From Moniliella sp. 'wahieum' (Eukaryota > Basidiomycota > Moniliellomycetes > Moniliellales > Moniliellaceae), in assembly GCA_003971905.1 (NCBI GenBank), contig RSEE01000028.1, forward strand, positions 434,001 through 498,000: a DNA stretch of 64,000 bases, read 5' to 3'. The notes under the pieces are model-generated. The model saw only the letters and a program-made list of their open reading frames with translations, did not search any database and was not told the origin of the DNA. Positions 35,271 to 47,205 of this stretch are shown here, piece after piece. A program made the translations under genes and the position numbers. The first letter of the stretch is position 1, and each line of letters begins with the position of its first letter.

Positions 35271-37332
35271 GGGCGTGAGGCAAGAAGTGGCTTTCTTCTC
35301 CGTACCCCCTCCTCATGATACCGTGTTTTTGAATGTCGGGGGTACCCCCCCTTCCCCCTCTATGGTTTGTGGGTACCGTCGTTCACGTGGGACACGTCTT
35401 CCTGCATTGCATTTTTTTGGTATGACGATACTTTTCTGATTCAATATAGATACCAACATTGTAGCCCCTCTCCCCTCCCACAAAGCACGTGCCCTACAAA
35501 AAGCGACTCGTACCCGTCAAAAAACAACTAGCTGACGGGAACATGAACGTCGGAAAGGACGGGGGAGCTGTACTGTGACTACCCCCGTCGCTTGCGGCTT
35601 CACATTGGGGATCATAGATCATAGCGGGATGAAAAGAGAACGAATGACCCGGGTGGAAGGCAAGCTAGACCACACACTTCACAAGCTTCACACCTCACAT
35701 ATTTAAGGGCAAACTCGTCAGCCTTATTTGACAAGCATTTTTGCTCCCGAACTGAGGCCGGGGGCTCAGTACTCCGTCTCCGTGACCCACACAGGAGATC
35801 CGACCCCTCTACTAGAACCCCGGCCTTTGCCCTCTTTATCACTGTTGGTAAGGGGTAGACGGAACTTTGCCTTTGTATGAACTGTTATGCCACGTATTCA
35901 TCGTATCCGTGTCTGATGGTCCGCAGTTATCTATCAACTGAAGCCGCGTAGTAGCTTCCTTTTCTCTCTTGAACCTTTTTACTGAGGCAGGTCCGTCTTA
36001 CGGAAGCGGTCCCTAATATGTTATTGTGGATGCCTCTTCTCGGCATTGGTGTTTTTTGCCCTAGTACACACACTACTTCAATAGTGCAACACGCATGTAG
36101 CGCGTTGGGACTTGACTTGTTGTATTGAGCCTCGTGGCATAAGAAGTCCGGGCGCTCGATGAAGCCGGCACCTGTGCTTTTTTTTCCATGACTGCACAGT
36201 GCGTTGCCAACGTGCGTGTCCGATAACGAGGAAAGAACAACTGGAGGATCAGTTCTTTTACTGCAGCGTATCATCATCATGGGGGAAGCACCCTCCTCTC
36301 AGTGTGCATATATAAACTTACGACTTTTGACCAAAAGTAGAAAACAATGATACTAGGTTGGGCTTGCCTATACTATACGCGTCACACACCTTCTCACATA
36401 CTCGCCCTTCATTACAAACTAGTTCCCCATCATGTTTTTGACGCTCTCTTTTGGCCCCCTCTGTTGCGGAGACGAAAGAGAGTATGTAGTAATCATTTAT
36501 AGAATCCATCTCTTCTGTGGTATACAGTGAGAGCCCCAAGTTGTGACCACACTGTACTGGAAGACGTATAGGTGGATTCACATGACAATGCATCTTTCCC
36601 ATCATGTGTCCTATATCTCTTCGTCCCGGAGGTGGACCTTGCCCCCCTTTTGGCAGAGTCGGAGCTGCACTAAGGCAAAAGACCTTCGGCTTCACATCCT
36701 GTGGCGGGTCATCGAGGATATAACACAGGCGTAAAGGCGGTGAGGTAGAAGCGGTCCTTGTACTTTTACGGTGTTTTTGTGTCCCAAATTGCAAAGGTTG
36801 CATGTGATTCCCTTGGAAAAAGGAACCGTACTCACAGAAACAGGGGTAGTCCTCTCGAAGACCGCGGCAGAACAAAAAAGGCGTCCACACGCAACTGTGG
36901 CCTCCCCACGCAACTGATCTCCACGCAGCTGCTCTCTCCGCGCCACTGCTCTCTCTGAGGTAATAGCGTTCTGATCGCTCGCGGCTCGCCTAGCTGCCCC
37001 CCTAAAAAGCGATGCCTGTGTTGCCGCGACAGAGACACTTCTCATTTTTGCGCATCCGTGTCAAGGAGAAAAAAGACAAGTGTGCGAGACGGAGATTCAG
37101 CGTCTGGAGCGGCCCCACATACAGGAAAAAGTGAGAGGGACCCTCGTCGACATGGATACTGCTAAATTCGCCGTGTCGAAAAGAGACTGCGATATGCTCC
37201 TCTCCACCTACGGACCTTCTCTCCCAATATGGCTATTAGTATAGCAAGCGGCAAAACCAGGCACTATCCTTCCGCCGCCGTGTCATTCTCATGATTGAGT
37301 ATCGTTTACCTGCCTCCCCTATATCTCCATCA

Positions 37333-37352
37333 TGACCGGTGACCGGTGACCG
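37333..37352. repeat. Palindromic heptamer array (ACCGGTG)n
   Basis: Two and a half units of ACCGGT plus G. The same array recurs at 48360-48380. Confidence 0.8.
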
Positions 37353-38231
37353 TTGTCACCACGGCGGAGTTACCATATCAAGTGTTGAGCGCGTCAACAC
37401 TGCCTCAACGCTGAGTCTCAGGGCGGAGATTTTTATATGGTTTCCACTCTCTATTCCCTCTGTATATATGTTGATCGATGATCGGATACTTGGTACCCGG
37501 TACAACTGTGTGGTAGTCGACAACCCTCTGTACAGTAGTAACAACAATAATGTAATACGTGAGACACGTATAGCTCTCTCTCCGCTCGTGATGCGTGATG
37601 ATGTTACGCGTGATATGACGAAGTGGCCGCATGCGTCAGATTCATCCGTAGTAATTGAAGACGTTGCTACCGTTGATTTCTATCAATTGTGATGCCAGTG
37701 ATTTGGCAGTTGTCCAAAAGTAGATAAGATTGTGTGGTGCACATCATAGGCGCGAAATAGTCGGCGATGATAGATGAAGTCGATGAAGATGTGTCACAGT
37801 CGGGGCTAAGGCGAGGGAGACCAAAATCGGACTAGGCCAAGGGGTGTAGCAATCGTTCGTGGGGAAGAAGCAAGACAGAGGACATGGTGCGAAGTGGAAG
37901 AAACAGGGAAGGAGCGAGACGCTCGAGACGAAGACATTGGAAATGGGAGCGAGATCAGCCAAACTATGACAAGGTGCTTAATGCTTTTAAAGATTTTGCA
38001 CTATATGTTGGCCAACACACTCATTTTGGCCCTCGGTGCTTTTTGATGCTGATTGGTATAGATCCTATTCCAAGATATGGCGAGCACACACTTCTCTGGG
38101 TCGCCTTGTAGTACGGTGCAAGACTCGCTACATGACAACAATCGTAATTGGACCCCCCAGAACAGCTTACTTCGAAAAATCGCCATAAGATCTAAGAGCT
38201 GATAATATGCGCTGCCAGAAATAATCTATTG

Positions 38232-38268
38232 CTATGTCGCGTGACGTGTGACGTGTGACGTGTGACGC
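38232..38268. repeat. Heptamer array (TGACGTG)n changing to TGACGCG
   Basis: Four units of TGACGTG lead into TGACGCGTGACG. Register is kept while the 4-base core moves between the imperfect CGTG and the palindrome CGCG. Confidence 0.85.
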
Positions 38269-38452
38269 GTGACGAGAGATGGGGGGTGGTGTTGCATGTT
38301 GGGGTCTTTGAAGCTTGAAGAGAGGCAACCGGCGACCGATCTCCGCCCAAGCAAGCGTGGAAGAACCTAACGCCTCCAAGACACCCGCACTCAGCCATCG
38401 CTCGAGACCTGTGCTCCATCTGTAAAACAAGCTGCCTTTCAAGCCGCCGGGG

Positions 38453-38495
38453 TGCATCATGCATCATGGATCATGCATCATGCACCATGCATCAT
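38453..38495. repeat. Palindromic heptamer array (ATGCATC)n with variants
   Basis: Units of TCATGCA alternate with TCATGGA and CCATGCA variants at 7-bp spacing. Confidence 0.8.
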
Positions 38496-38555
38496 GGATC
38501 ATCGATTTGATCATCAATATCTCAATCGTTAATTACTAATCGATAACAATTCACC

Positions 38556-38587
38556 AGTCACGTCACGCGTCACGCGTCACCTGTCAC
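38556..38587. repeat. Palindromic heptamer array (ACGCGTC)n
   Basis: TCACGCG units, then decayed TCACCTG and TCACAGTG copies, at 7-8 bp spacing. Confidence 0.8.
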
Positions 38588-39079
38588 AGTGTCACAGGAT
38601 GGGCCGTGGCGCGTGGCACTGGCGGCCAGCCTCCCAATTCACGGGTTTAACGTTCCAGTCCACTGGTAGTATGCCATAGTGGGCTTTAGTGCATTCTTAA
38701 CCGGGAGAAGGTAGCCCTAGTATGCGCGCTAGTCGGTGCCAAGTATTTAACGTCACGCGTCACACGCCAGGCCTCAGGCCTCAGGGACGCGTCAGGCAAT
38801 CGATAAGCGCTGCGCTAAGCGCTAATAAGCCTGGGTGGTAAAAGTGTTTCACTTTTATCGCCACCGTCGCTGGGGGGGTAGTGTGCGGGCGAATGTCTGT
38901 AGCCTTTAAATTTGAACGTTGAACGTCATCGAGAGATCGGGAAAAAAAGGAGAGGTACGTTGAGACGTTCGCGCGTGTCAGATCTGGTGCTCTGGTGGGT
39001 TTACGCAATTTAAAGCAAGCCATATTTTCTTTCTTGGCTGAATCGTGTCTTCCTTTCGCAGCAGCTCTTCGGCGAGAGA

Positions 39080-39086
39080 TATAAAG
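39080..39086 (+). promoter_or_regulatory. TATA box candidate of the UNC93-like gene
   Basis: TATAAAG lies about 180 bp upstream of ATG 39260. The call is based on sequence and position only. Confidence 0.35.
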
Positions 39087-39259
39087 GATCAAGTGATCGG
39101 CAAACCAGCTCCTGGCCCTCCTCAGAATCCCCAACTGGGCGAAGCAGCCCCAAAGACGCCGTTAACAGGCGTATTTTGAGACTGTTTGACGCGGTCAACG
39201 TTCACCACTGCCACAACTTCCACCTATCCTGTGTCTGCTCTCCTCTGCACACGCCCAGC

Positions 39260-40883
39260 ATGGGAAATATCCTTACCCGACTCGAAGCGATGGGCGATCG
39301 CATGAACGACCGCTTTGAGGCTGTTGCCAATCCTTCATTCATCAGGTTTTATCGGTCTGTGTATTTCCAGATTGTGCTCGTGGGCATCGTCGCGTTGGCC
39401 GATCCTGGCATCTTCAATGCGATAAACAGCTTAGGAGCCGGTGGCCTAGCCGCCCCTTGGCTATACAACGCAAGCACAGCTTTGACATACGCGATCATGA
39501 TCCCAGGTTGCGCTCTTGCTGGGATATTGGCCAATGCGTTCATCGGGAACAAGTGGACAATCGTTCTAGGTGCAATCTTTTACACGCCATACGCGTCTGC
39601 CTTATACGTCAACAACCGCTACGGTACCGAGTGGTATATGCTATTTGGGGCCGCTCTATGTGGCATTGGCGCATCACTGTTTTGGGCTAGCGAGGGAGCA
39701 ATTGCTGTGGGATATCCTCTTCCATCAGAGCGTGGGCGCTGCATATCGGTATGGATGCTACTGAGAAACGGGGGGCCTTTGATTGGTGGTGCCATCTCCT
39801 GCGCAGTCAATCTCCGGCACGGCTCAAAGGGAGCTGGCCATGTTGCGCCAACAACCTATCTCTGTTTGGTGGGCGTCCAGTGCATTGGCGTACCTGCTGC
39901 TCTTCTTCTTTCCCGGTCAAGCGTGTTCGCCGATCGGATGGCACAGGCGTGCCTCACGTCACGAGGGGCCAAACCACCATTCTCAAAGAAACCAAGGCAT
40001 TAGGGCGTGCCTTGATCACCCTCATATTGTAGCACTTATGCCTATATTCATTTGTGGATTGTGGGGAACGGTAGTGCTGTCCAACTTTCTGGCTGCTACT
40101 TTCTCGGTCAGGACTAGGAGTCTCGCTTCTCTCCTGACGGCCATCTTCAACCTATTGGCAGATGTTCTGGCCGGGCTGGCCATGGACTGGAAAGCGCTTG
40201 GTGTGAACCCCGTGTACGCGCACGCAACCTTTGGTTCTTCCTTGGCACTGTCACTACTGGACTTTGGGTCTGGATGACTGTCACCGAGGTCCACTTGTCT
40301 CGACATCGCACGACAGAGTCTGGTGCAAAGAACGTCGCTGACTATGGCACCCCAACGGGCAAGTTCAACAATGCTTTTGCTCTCTACATTTTATGGAAGT
40401 AAGTTTCTTCTTTCGCGAGAGACTATGGTTTACTGACCTTTGTTTTCTTCTTTGTCAGGTTCATGTACGAAGCACAGCTCACCTTTGTCTACTGGCTAGT
40501 GGGGTATTTCCTCAAGTCCCGGGCTCGATTGAGCGGGAAATCGGGGTCTTGCGTTCATTTGAGAGTATTGGCTCTACCTTCAGTTACGTTGCTGGCGCAA
40601 CACATTTCTCTTTGCTTCATCAGGAAATCTTGTCATTTGCTTTGTGGGGGGTTGCATTGCTGCCCACCACATACGCTGTCTTCAGCATTCCCGAATCTCG
40701 GGCCGACGGAAGCGACGACGTTGGAGAAAGCCCTACCCCCAGCGACCATGCCTCTCAAGATGAAAAAATCAGCTCTATTTGCGATCCCCATCAACGACTG
40801 TTTACGACGAGCAGAAGCACACTGAACCTTACGATGAAGAGAAGAATGCCCACGTCTCCGTGCTGGTTACTGAGGTGCCATAA
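39260..40883 (+). CDS. UNC93-like major-facilitator transporter
   Basis: This is a polytopic membrane protein of the UNC93/DUF895 group, fungal members of which are putative transporters of unknown substrate. The start ATG 39260 gives a short cytosolic N-terminus. The first membrane segment is FQIVLVGIVALADPGIFNAINSLGAGG, followed by LTYAIMIPGCALAGILANAF and LFGAALCGIGASLFWASEGA with the family GAxxxGYP region. A slip near 39900-40030 leads to LMPIFICGLWGTVVLSNFLA and a later frame with DYGTPTGKFNNAFALYI. An intron at 40398-40458 (GTAAGT...CTGAC...GTCAG) joins LWK to FMYEAQLTFVYWLVGYF. The C-terminus, after a further slip near 40795, is Asp/Glu-rich and ends SVLVTEVP at TAA 40881. The full protein should have about 11-12 membrane segments. 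Confidence 0.85.
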
Positions 40884-41748
40884 ACGGGGTATTCGCTTTA
40901 CATGTGGCTATATCTCCATGTCCTCACACTGTTGATACCACCGCGGCTGTGTGCACCTTTCTTATATATGATCCGTTGGCTTTTTCTGTTATTGCATGCC
41001 ATGGATTACATCGAAAGACTGAGTACTCAACGGAAGAGTACTGAGATGTGATACTTTATTAGTGTTGTGTGTTTGTGGACCTGCTGTCAGTTTGGCAGTC
41101 GCGTTACCGTCATTTCCTCACTTCTCCCCCCTTTTCTTTTGACCTCAGAAACTTACATGTATATACTGCAGCTTGTTCAAACCCTCAGGTGGGAACAAGG
41201 CACAAGGGTTTTTAGTATACGTAAACCACTATCATCACCATTGGATCATTAATCTACTTTTCTCCACTGACAGCGGGTGCCGCCACCCACAAAGGCACAG
41301 AACATGATGTCTGTTGTTGTTGAGAGAGCCGACGGGTATAGAATAGCGCCACACAGAGGCGACGCGTGGTCAGCTACATGCATGATGGCGCTGACATGTA
41401 TCCACACTTTCCGAGTCTCAACAGTTGACTTGGATGAGGGATAGGAATGGCCGTTGTCCCATGTTTCCATGTATAGGCGCTAACTGGTCATGAACGAGCG
41501 ACATGAGCAACGTGGGGCCTGCAGTCGATATTCCGTTCTTATAGTGATGACGCGTTGATGCGCGCTGATGTCAAATTTAATTCCGTCTTCAAGCTTGCGC
41601 AGCGCGCAGCCTTGAAGCTTGAAGCTTGAACGTTGAACGTTGAACGTTCATTTCAACCGCCAGCCTGTCCACGTGTTCAACATCATTGGGCGCAGTTGCC
41701 ATGTCGCCCCCATGGTGAGCTATCCCACTACCATTATCCCTTTCTGCG
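40884..41748. other. Intergenic region with a switching heptamer array
   Basis: No gene is seen. GTAC-type motifs (GAGTACT) occur near 41020-41045. A continuous array at 41611-41650 changes its palindrome in register; see the repeat entry. Confidence 0.5.
41611..41650. repeat. Heptamer array switching AAGCTTG to AACGTTG
   Basis: Two TTGAAGC units are followed directly by three TTGAACG units without loss of the 7-bp register. The change AGCT to ACGT alters two adjacent bases yet keeps the core palindromic. It lies about 100 bp upstream of the GH55 start codon. Confidence 0.9.
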
Positions 41749-44375
41749 ATGGCTTCCGAGTTCGAACCCTTTTGGATGGAGTCCATCAAGCACAATGGGC
41801 AGTCCCCTTATCACCCTTCCTCTTCCTATGTCGTCTTTCGCAACGTGCGTGACTATGGCGCAGTTGGAGATGGAATTGCTGATGACACCGCAGCTATCAA
41901 TTCGGCCATCGCATCGCTTGCCCGTCCAACCAATGGGCAGCCAGCCCCGGGAGAGCGATGCGGGTTCATGGGAGAGAGCAGCACCGTTGCACCTGCTTTG
42001 GTATACTTTCCACCTGGTGTCTACAGGGTCAGCTCTCCTGTGATCAGTTTCTACTACACCCAGCTCGTGGGTTCAGCATCGGACCGGCCAACGATCCTGG
42101 CCGATCCATCGTTCCAAGGGTTCGCAATCATCGATGAGGATCCATATGGGCCTGGCGGGAAGAATTGGTACACTAACCAAAATAACTTGTACGCTATTGG
42201 TCTGGCTCTTGAATTAATGTGAAGTCTTGCATGTAGCTGACCATGTCGGCAGTTTTCGCGAGGTCCGAAATCTAATCATCTGCATGACAGAGGTTCCCCC
42301 GGAGCGGGAGGCGACCGCTATTCACCACCAAGTTTCTCAAGCAACTGGCCTCTACAATGTCGATATTACCATGCGCCCTGGATCGTGTCACAGGGGTATT
42401 TTCATGGAGAATGGAAGTGGAGGACTTCTCCGTCAACTCAAGATTACAGGTGGACATACTGGAGCCGTGTTCGGAAATCAGCAGTTCACGGCTCAAGACC
42501 TGGTCTTCGAGGACTGCAGTGTGGCAATTGATCACATTTGGAACTGGGGATGGGTCTTCCACCACATCCAAATCACTCGATGCAACGTTGGGATTATTGC
42601 TCGGGGGAAGCCTTCGATGGCGATCGATTCCGAGCGTAACATCAAGCTGCTAGTGCATGTACTCTCCTTGATTGGACAGTCATCGACACGCACACGGCAG
42701 TTTTGATTGAAGGAGATTGTACTAGTGTCAGTATGATAATGTGCGTTGCCGCTCATCCGTCATGTTGAACCCGTCTTGCGCCGTTACTAACTTGAGCTGG
42801 GCACCCACAGTGACAACTTGACACTATGTGATTGTGCTGCGGCCGTGCGGGATGCCAAAAGACTTCTTCTTCCTGGGCCTGGTGTTGACACGCACCAACT
42901 TCAACATCCCATCGTGGATCTCCACCCTCCAAGATCGCAGGGGCAACCCCCCTGGGTGCGGACGCCACGTGCACTCCCTCTTCTGGACCAAGATGGAAAC
43001 TACTTTCGTCGCGCAAGGCCCCAATGTACGCCCACCCTTTACCCCTCATTCCCTTCCTATGTTTATGTACTGAACAGATTCGTTCATACCGTTCGGTACA
43101 GACGAGCATGAACCTTCATATTTGTTCTACAATGCGAAAGAATGGGGCGCCCGAGGAGATGGCGAGAAGGATGATACTCTCGCTTTGCAACGTGCACTTG
43201 ATGCTTCTGCCAAAGAAGGGAAAGTCCTGTTTGGTGCGTGCTCCTCAAACTAGTGTGGTTCTGCGATCTGACGGAGGTTGTTTTTCTCCCAGTGCCCCAT
43301 GGAACGTACATGGTCGCATCCACACTTCATATACCATTGGGCACTCGTTTGGTCGGCGAAGTATGGTCAGTGTTCATGGGATATGGCGCAAAGTTCAGTG
43401 ACGCGGACGATCCTCAAGTCGTTTTCCGTGCTGGGAACCCAGGGGACGAAGGCATTCTCGAAGTTTCCGATATGATCTTTTCAATTCGTGGACCAGCCCC
43501 GGGAGCGATTGTGGTAGAATGGAATGCTCGGCAACCTGAGGGGCAACCTGGTGCTGTGGCATGTGGGACAGTCATATTCGGATTGGTGGGTTTGCGGGTC
43601 GAATCTGGAGGCAACCACAACCCCAAGCCGTGTTTCTCATGTGGAAGAGGCCGGGAGGGCCGGCTTCCTCGGCCTGCACATTACCAAGCCAGCTAGCATT
43701 TACGCTAGCAATGTGTGGGTCTGGGTTGGAGATCATGATCTCGATGGTTCTCACGACCAGATCAACGTTTTTTGTTCCCGTGGTGTCTTGGTCGAAGCAG
43801 ACCCTGGACCAGTCTGGTTATACGGGACGGGGAGCGAACACAGTGTGCTTTACCAGTACAACTTTAATCACGCGTCCAATGTGCTTATGCTTGTGGGGAC
43901 AAACCGAGACGCCTTACATGCTCGGGGGCGGGTTCCCATTGCCATGCACCATTTTCCCAGCCTCTTGCGCGTTGGGGGATCCCACCCCCCTGTTCCAGAA
44001 GGTCGCGGCTGTGGCGAGTCGCAGGATCCGCATGTGCATCGCAGCTGGGGCGCACTGATCCAGGATTGCCACCGGTGCACCATCTATGGGTTGAACCTAT
44101 ACTCCTTTTTCGATGCGTACGATCAGACTGGTTTGACGAAGCCACAAGGTTGTCAGCGTGCGCTGCTGCGTGTGGAGTCTGAGGAGGAGGTGGATGGCCA
44201 AGACGCAGTATACATCTTCCAGTTGGTACAGGTGGGAAGCCAGCTACTGATGGTGAAGAACGGGAACGACACTGTGCTTCCACTGGGGGAAAGTCGGCGC
44301 AACGGATTCAGCTCCTGTTGGGAAGCTTGGTCCAACGCCCGCGTCGGGGGGAGGAGTAGAATCCTTGACCAGTGA
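41749..44375 (+). CDS. GH55 glucan 1,3-beta-glucosidase
   Basis: This is a two-lobed beta-helix exo-beta-1,3-glucanase. Lobe 1 begins FWMESIKHNGQSPYHP, YVVFRNVRDYGAVGDG and DDTAAINSAI (about 41770-41910), then ALVYFPPGVYRVSSP, FREVRNLII, GIFMENGSGG and VFGNQQFTAQDLVFEDC. Lobe 2 begins FYNAKEWGARGDGEKDDTLAL, then VPHGTYMVASTLHIP, PGDEGILEVSDM, FLGLHITKPASIYASNVWVW and CTIYGLNLYSFFD. Supported introns: 42219-42252 (34 nt), 42741-42810 (branch TACTAAC), 43026-43077 and 43234-43292. No signal peptide precedes lobe 1 from ATG 41749. The usual secretory leader is missing or lies in an upstream exon I could not identify. Slips are seen near 42645, 42870 and 43540. The stop is 44373. Confidence 0.9.
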
Positions 44376-45324
44376 ATGAATGGAGCATACACAAGAAATC
44401 ACATGCAGGATTGTATATGCGAGGCAAAAACAACACTGGCAGTGTCCAGGGTAAACCAAGAATCTCTCAGAGATCGGGCGCGCAAGTGAAGACAAACAGG
44501 TTCGCTCGACCGCTTATTATCAAGCCTCGCTCCAGATACGTGCACCGGATGCAGTGCTTTCCCAGTTACCGCCAGGGGCTAGGCTGCAGAACAAGGAAAA
44601 CAGATGCGATGCGAGAACAAAACGGAACTCCTATGCCTGGATGTTGGCCAAAACGCACGAGCCATTGGCGGTGGCTCAACGAAAATATATTTAGTCACTC
44701 AGTGGGCCTCACGTGGACCATTCGCCGACCTGGCATTACGTACATGTCATGCCGTCATGTCGAGATATTTAATTTCATTCGACAACCCATGTCAGGTACT
44801 GATGTCGTGACAGCAACAGCTTGCACGCCATCCCTTCCAACTTGCCGTCGTCCACCCGACTCCAATAGTCTCGGCTGTGCCCGGCTCATCTTGATAACTA
44901 GACCCGTGCCATTGAGCGCGCACACACCCTTGAACGTTGGGTGTGGCGCCAACCGGCAGTTCTCTGGGTGTGCACTTCACCCTGATGGATGTCTCTCATC
45001 CGCGGAAATGCTACATGTCCCCACTCCTGTCATCAAACAAGCCCCTGCTAGCATGCACGTCGGACATACAATATGATACGCCATCTCGTCGCCATCCATT
45101 GCTATCTGAAACGTCCTCACCTGGCCCACTGTCAACGTTCAACGCACTAACCACCTGCAAGGCTCGCAGGCGTGCTGCGCTGCTGTACTAATCATAGCCT
45201 CTCCTTGTTGAATGAGTGGTGTCAGTATCCTCTCCACACACCTGTACACTATAAGTTATCGTGCTCTCCTGTCCACCACCCCGAGAAAATCCCAGCTTTC
45301 CTCCCCATCCTTTTCAAGGCCATC
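44376..45324. other. Intergenic region between GH55 and the FMO gene
   Basis: No gene is recognised. It holds the second copy of a diverged repeat (44571-44680) and ends in a C/T-rich stretch just before the FMO start codon. Confidence 0.5.
44571..44680 (+). repeat. Diverged dispersed repeat, copy 2
   Basis: This segment shares ordered blocks with 32092-32209 in the same orientation, among them the GGCTCAAC that closes both. It starts about 200 bp after the GH55 stop. Confidence 0.6.
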
Positions 45325-47205
45325 ATGAGTGGATTCGATCCTGTCCATCTGCAAGACGATTCCTACCAGTTCCCCAACCCCATTCACAAGGTGGCTGTAA
45401 TTGGCGGTGGCCCTTCCGGGGTAAGTTTCTAACATAGGTCATCCGCATATTCCCATCTACGTCAGTCAGCTGTGTCTAGCTAGCTGCCGCTCGCCACCTC
45501 CGTGAGCATGGCCTTCAGCCTCGTCTGTTTGAGCGCCAAGCTGTGGTAGGTGGCACATGGAATTACAATCCGATTCCGACACCTTCGCTACAGGCGATTC
45601 GGAATCCCGCCTCGGTGAACGACTACAAGCCTTCACTCCCTCCAGCCGGTCAAGAGCTTCCGTTTAAGCAGCAGGATGAATCCCTGCAGGAGCGGATTCT
45701 AGAGTTGTCCCCGCCACCGCCTGTGTACAACAGCCTGAAGAACAATATTTGTCTGCCGTTGATGCAGCTCAAAGACTTCCCTTGGCCTACCGAGGTTGGG
45801 TGGAACGAGCCGCATTACGTACTGGCCAAGTACTTACAAGACTATGCCCATCACTTTGGCCTTGACCATCCCGACATTCTGAGCACTTCGACCCGGGTGG
45901 AAGAGGTCAAAAAGGAACCCAGTGGATCTTGGAAGTTGACACTCAAGAGTGTTAAAGACGTTGGCGGGAAGGCGGAGACAGTGTGGTGGACTGAGGAATT
46001 TGATGCGGTTATATCCGCCTCCGGCCATTACTCTGCTCCCAACATCCCCACACGCCTGGCTTAAAACAACTATGGTCCAAGTTCAAGGACTCCCCAGGAC
46101 AAGAGATCATCCACTCTAAGTCGTATCGTCATTCTGAAGGTTACAAGGACCAGACCGTTCTTCTCGTGGGCTGCGGGACCAGTGGGATCGACATCAACAA
46201 TGACATCTCGTACGTTCTTGCCCTTCAGTTCCCTTCATCAGTGCTAATTCCGGTACCACAGGGCTGTTGCCAAGCAAGTGTACCAATCGGTGCGTGACAC
46301 CATGCCCGAGAATCCAACCTACCGGTATTTACGACAGAAGCAGAGGGGGGATTACCAAGCCCAACTCTCAAGCCGTCGCCGAAGTCAAGTTGGTCCGGGA
46401 ACCAACCGAGGGAGAGAAGGGCATTGCTGTATTTGAGCTGAAGGACGGATCAGTCCTGACAGTGTGGACAGAGTGATTTACTGCACCGGTTATCAGGTGT
46501 CCAAGCCCTATTTATCCCAGTTCCACGACGATCGTCCCTCGGCCGACGATCTGCTCGTCATCCCTGGAGCGGACGAGGATCTGGCTGGCCGCTTGAAACA
46601 AGCGCAAGCGCATCGCACTGCTATCGTGATCGTGACCGACGTCGTGGTACAGAACTTGTGGGAGGATCTTCTTTATCGCTTCGATCCCACGCTGGCCTTC
46701 ATTGGTAGCCCTGTGGGCACAGCAACATTTTCTTTCTTCGAGGTTTGTCTTTTTTCCTCCAGCGCTTCGGCTTTCTGTGTACTGACTACATTTACAGTTC
46801 CAAGCGATTGCTCTCGCCCTTGTTTACTCTGGCAAGGCTCGCATCCCCTCACTGGCCAAGCAGGAGACGCTGTACTTCAACCGTATTCGATCCAAAGGCC
46901 CGGAAAGATGCTTCAAACAATGGGAGAAGATGGTGAGATTGAGTATGTGGCTCAGATTACCAACTGGCTGAACTCGGAGGGCAACTCGGTTGTTTGGCCA
47001 CATCCCAAACTTTCGGGCGTTACGCAAGTACACGTTGAGCGTATTCTCAGCACATCGCTGGCCACCCACCCCCCCCAAGTCCGTTACAGATCTTTCTGTG
47101 CCGGACTCATCCTTCGAAGCCGTTGTGGCCTTGGGTGATGATGAGAAAGACACCCCTCCTCTCCCGGCGGCCCTGCCTTCCAGCACCGTAGCCATCGGTG
47201 CTTGA
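45325..47205 (+). CDS. Flavin-containing monooxygenase (FMO-like)
   Basis: This is an FAD/NADPH-dependent monooxygenase of soft nucleophiles (S or N) or ketones; the substrate is unknown. The start ATG 45325 leads to HKVAVIGGGPSG (FAD GxGxxG) near residue 30. An intron at 45421-45479 (CTAAC branch 45430) restores LAAARHLREHGL, then VVGGTWNYNP. After a slip near 46060 come HSKSYRHSEGYKDQTV and the NADPH motif VGCGTSGIDI. The second intron is 46210-46261. VIYCTGYQ near 46470 is the ATGY-like motif. The third intron, 46743-46797, joins FSFFE to FQAIALALVYSGKARIPSL. The protein continues through ITNWLNSEGNS to a tail ending TVAIGA at 47205. The length is close to 500 residues, usual for the family. 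Four or more one-base slips are present. Confidence 0.88.

Larger units (their letters stand above)
35271..39259. other. 4-kb intergenic region without a recognisable gene
   Basis: Short open frames on both strands show no family similarity or coherent composition. Heptamer arrays occur at 37333-37352 (ACCGGTG), 38232-38268 (TGACGTG variants), 38453-38495 (ATGCATC), 38556-38587 (ACGCGTC) and 38769-38786 (AGGCCTC). The last 200 bp form the promoter of the UNC93-like gene. Confidence 0.55.
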
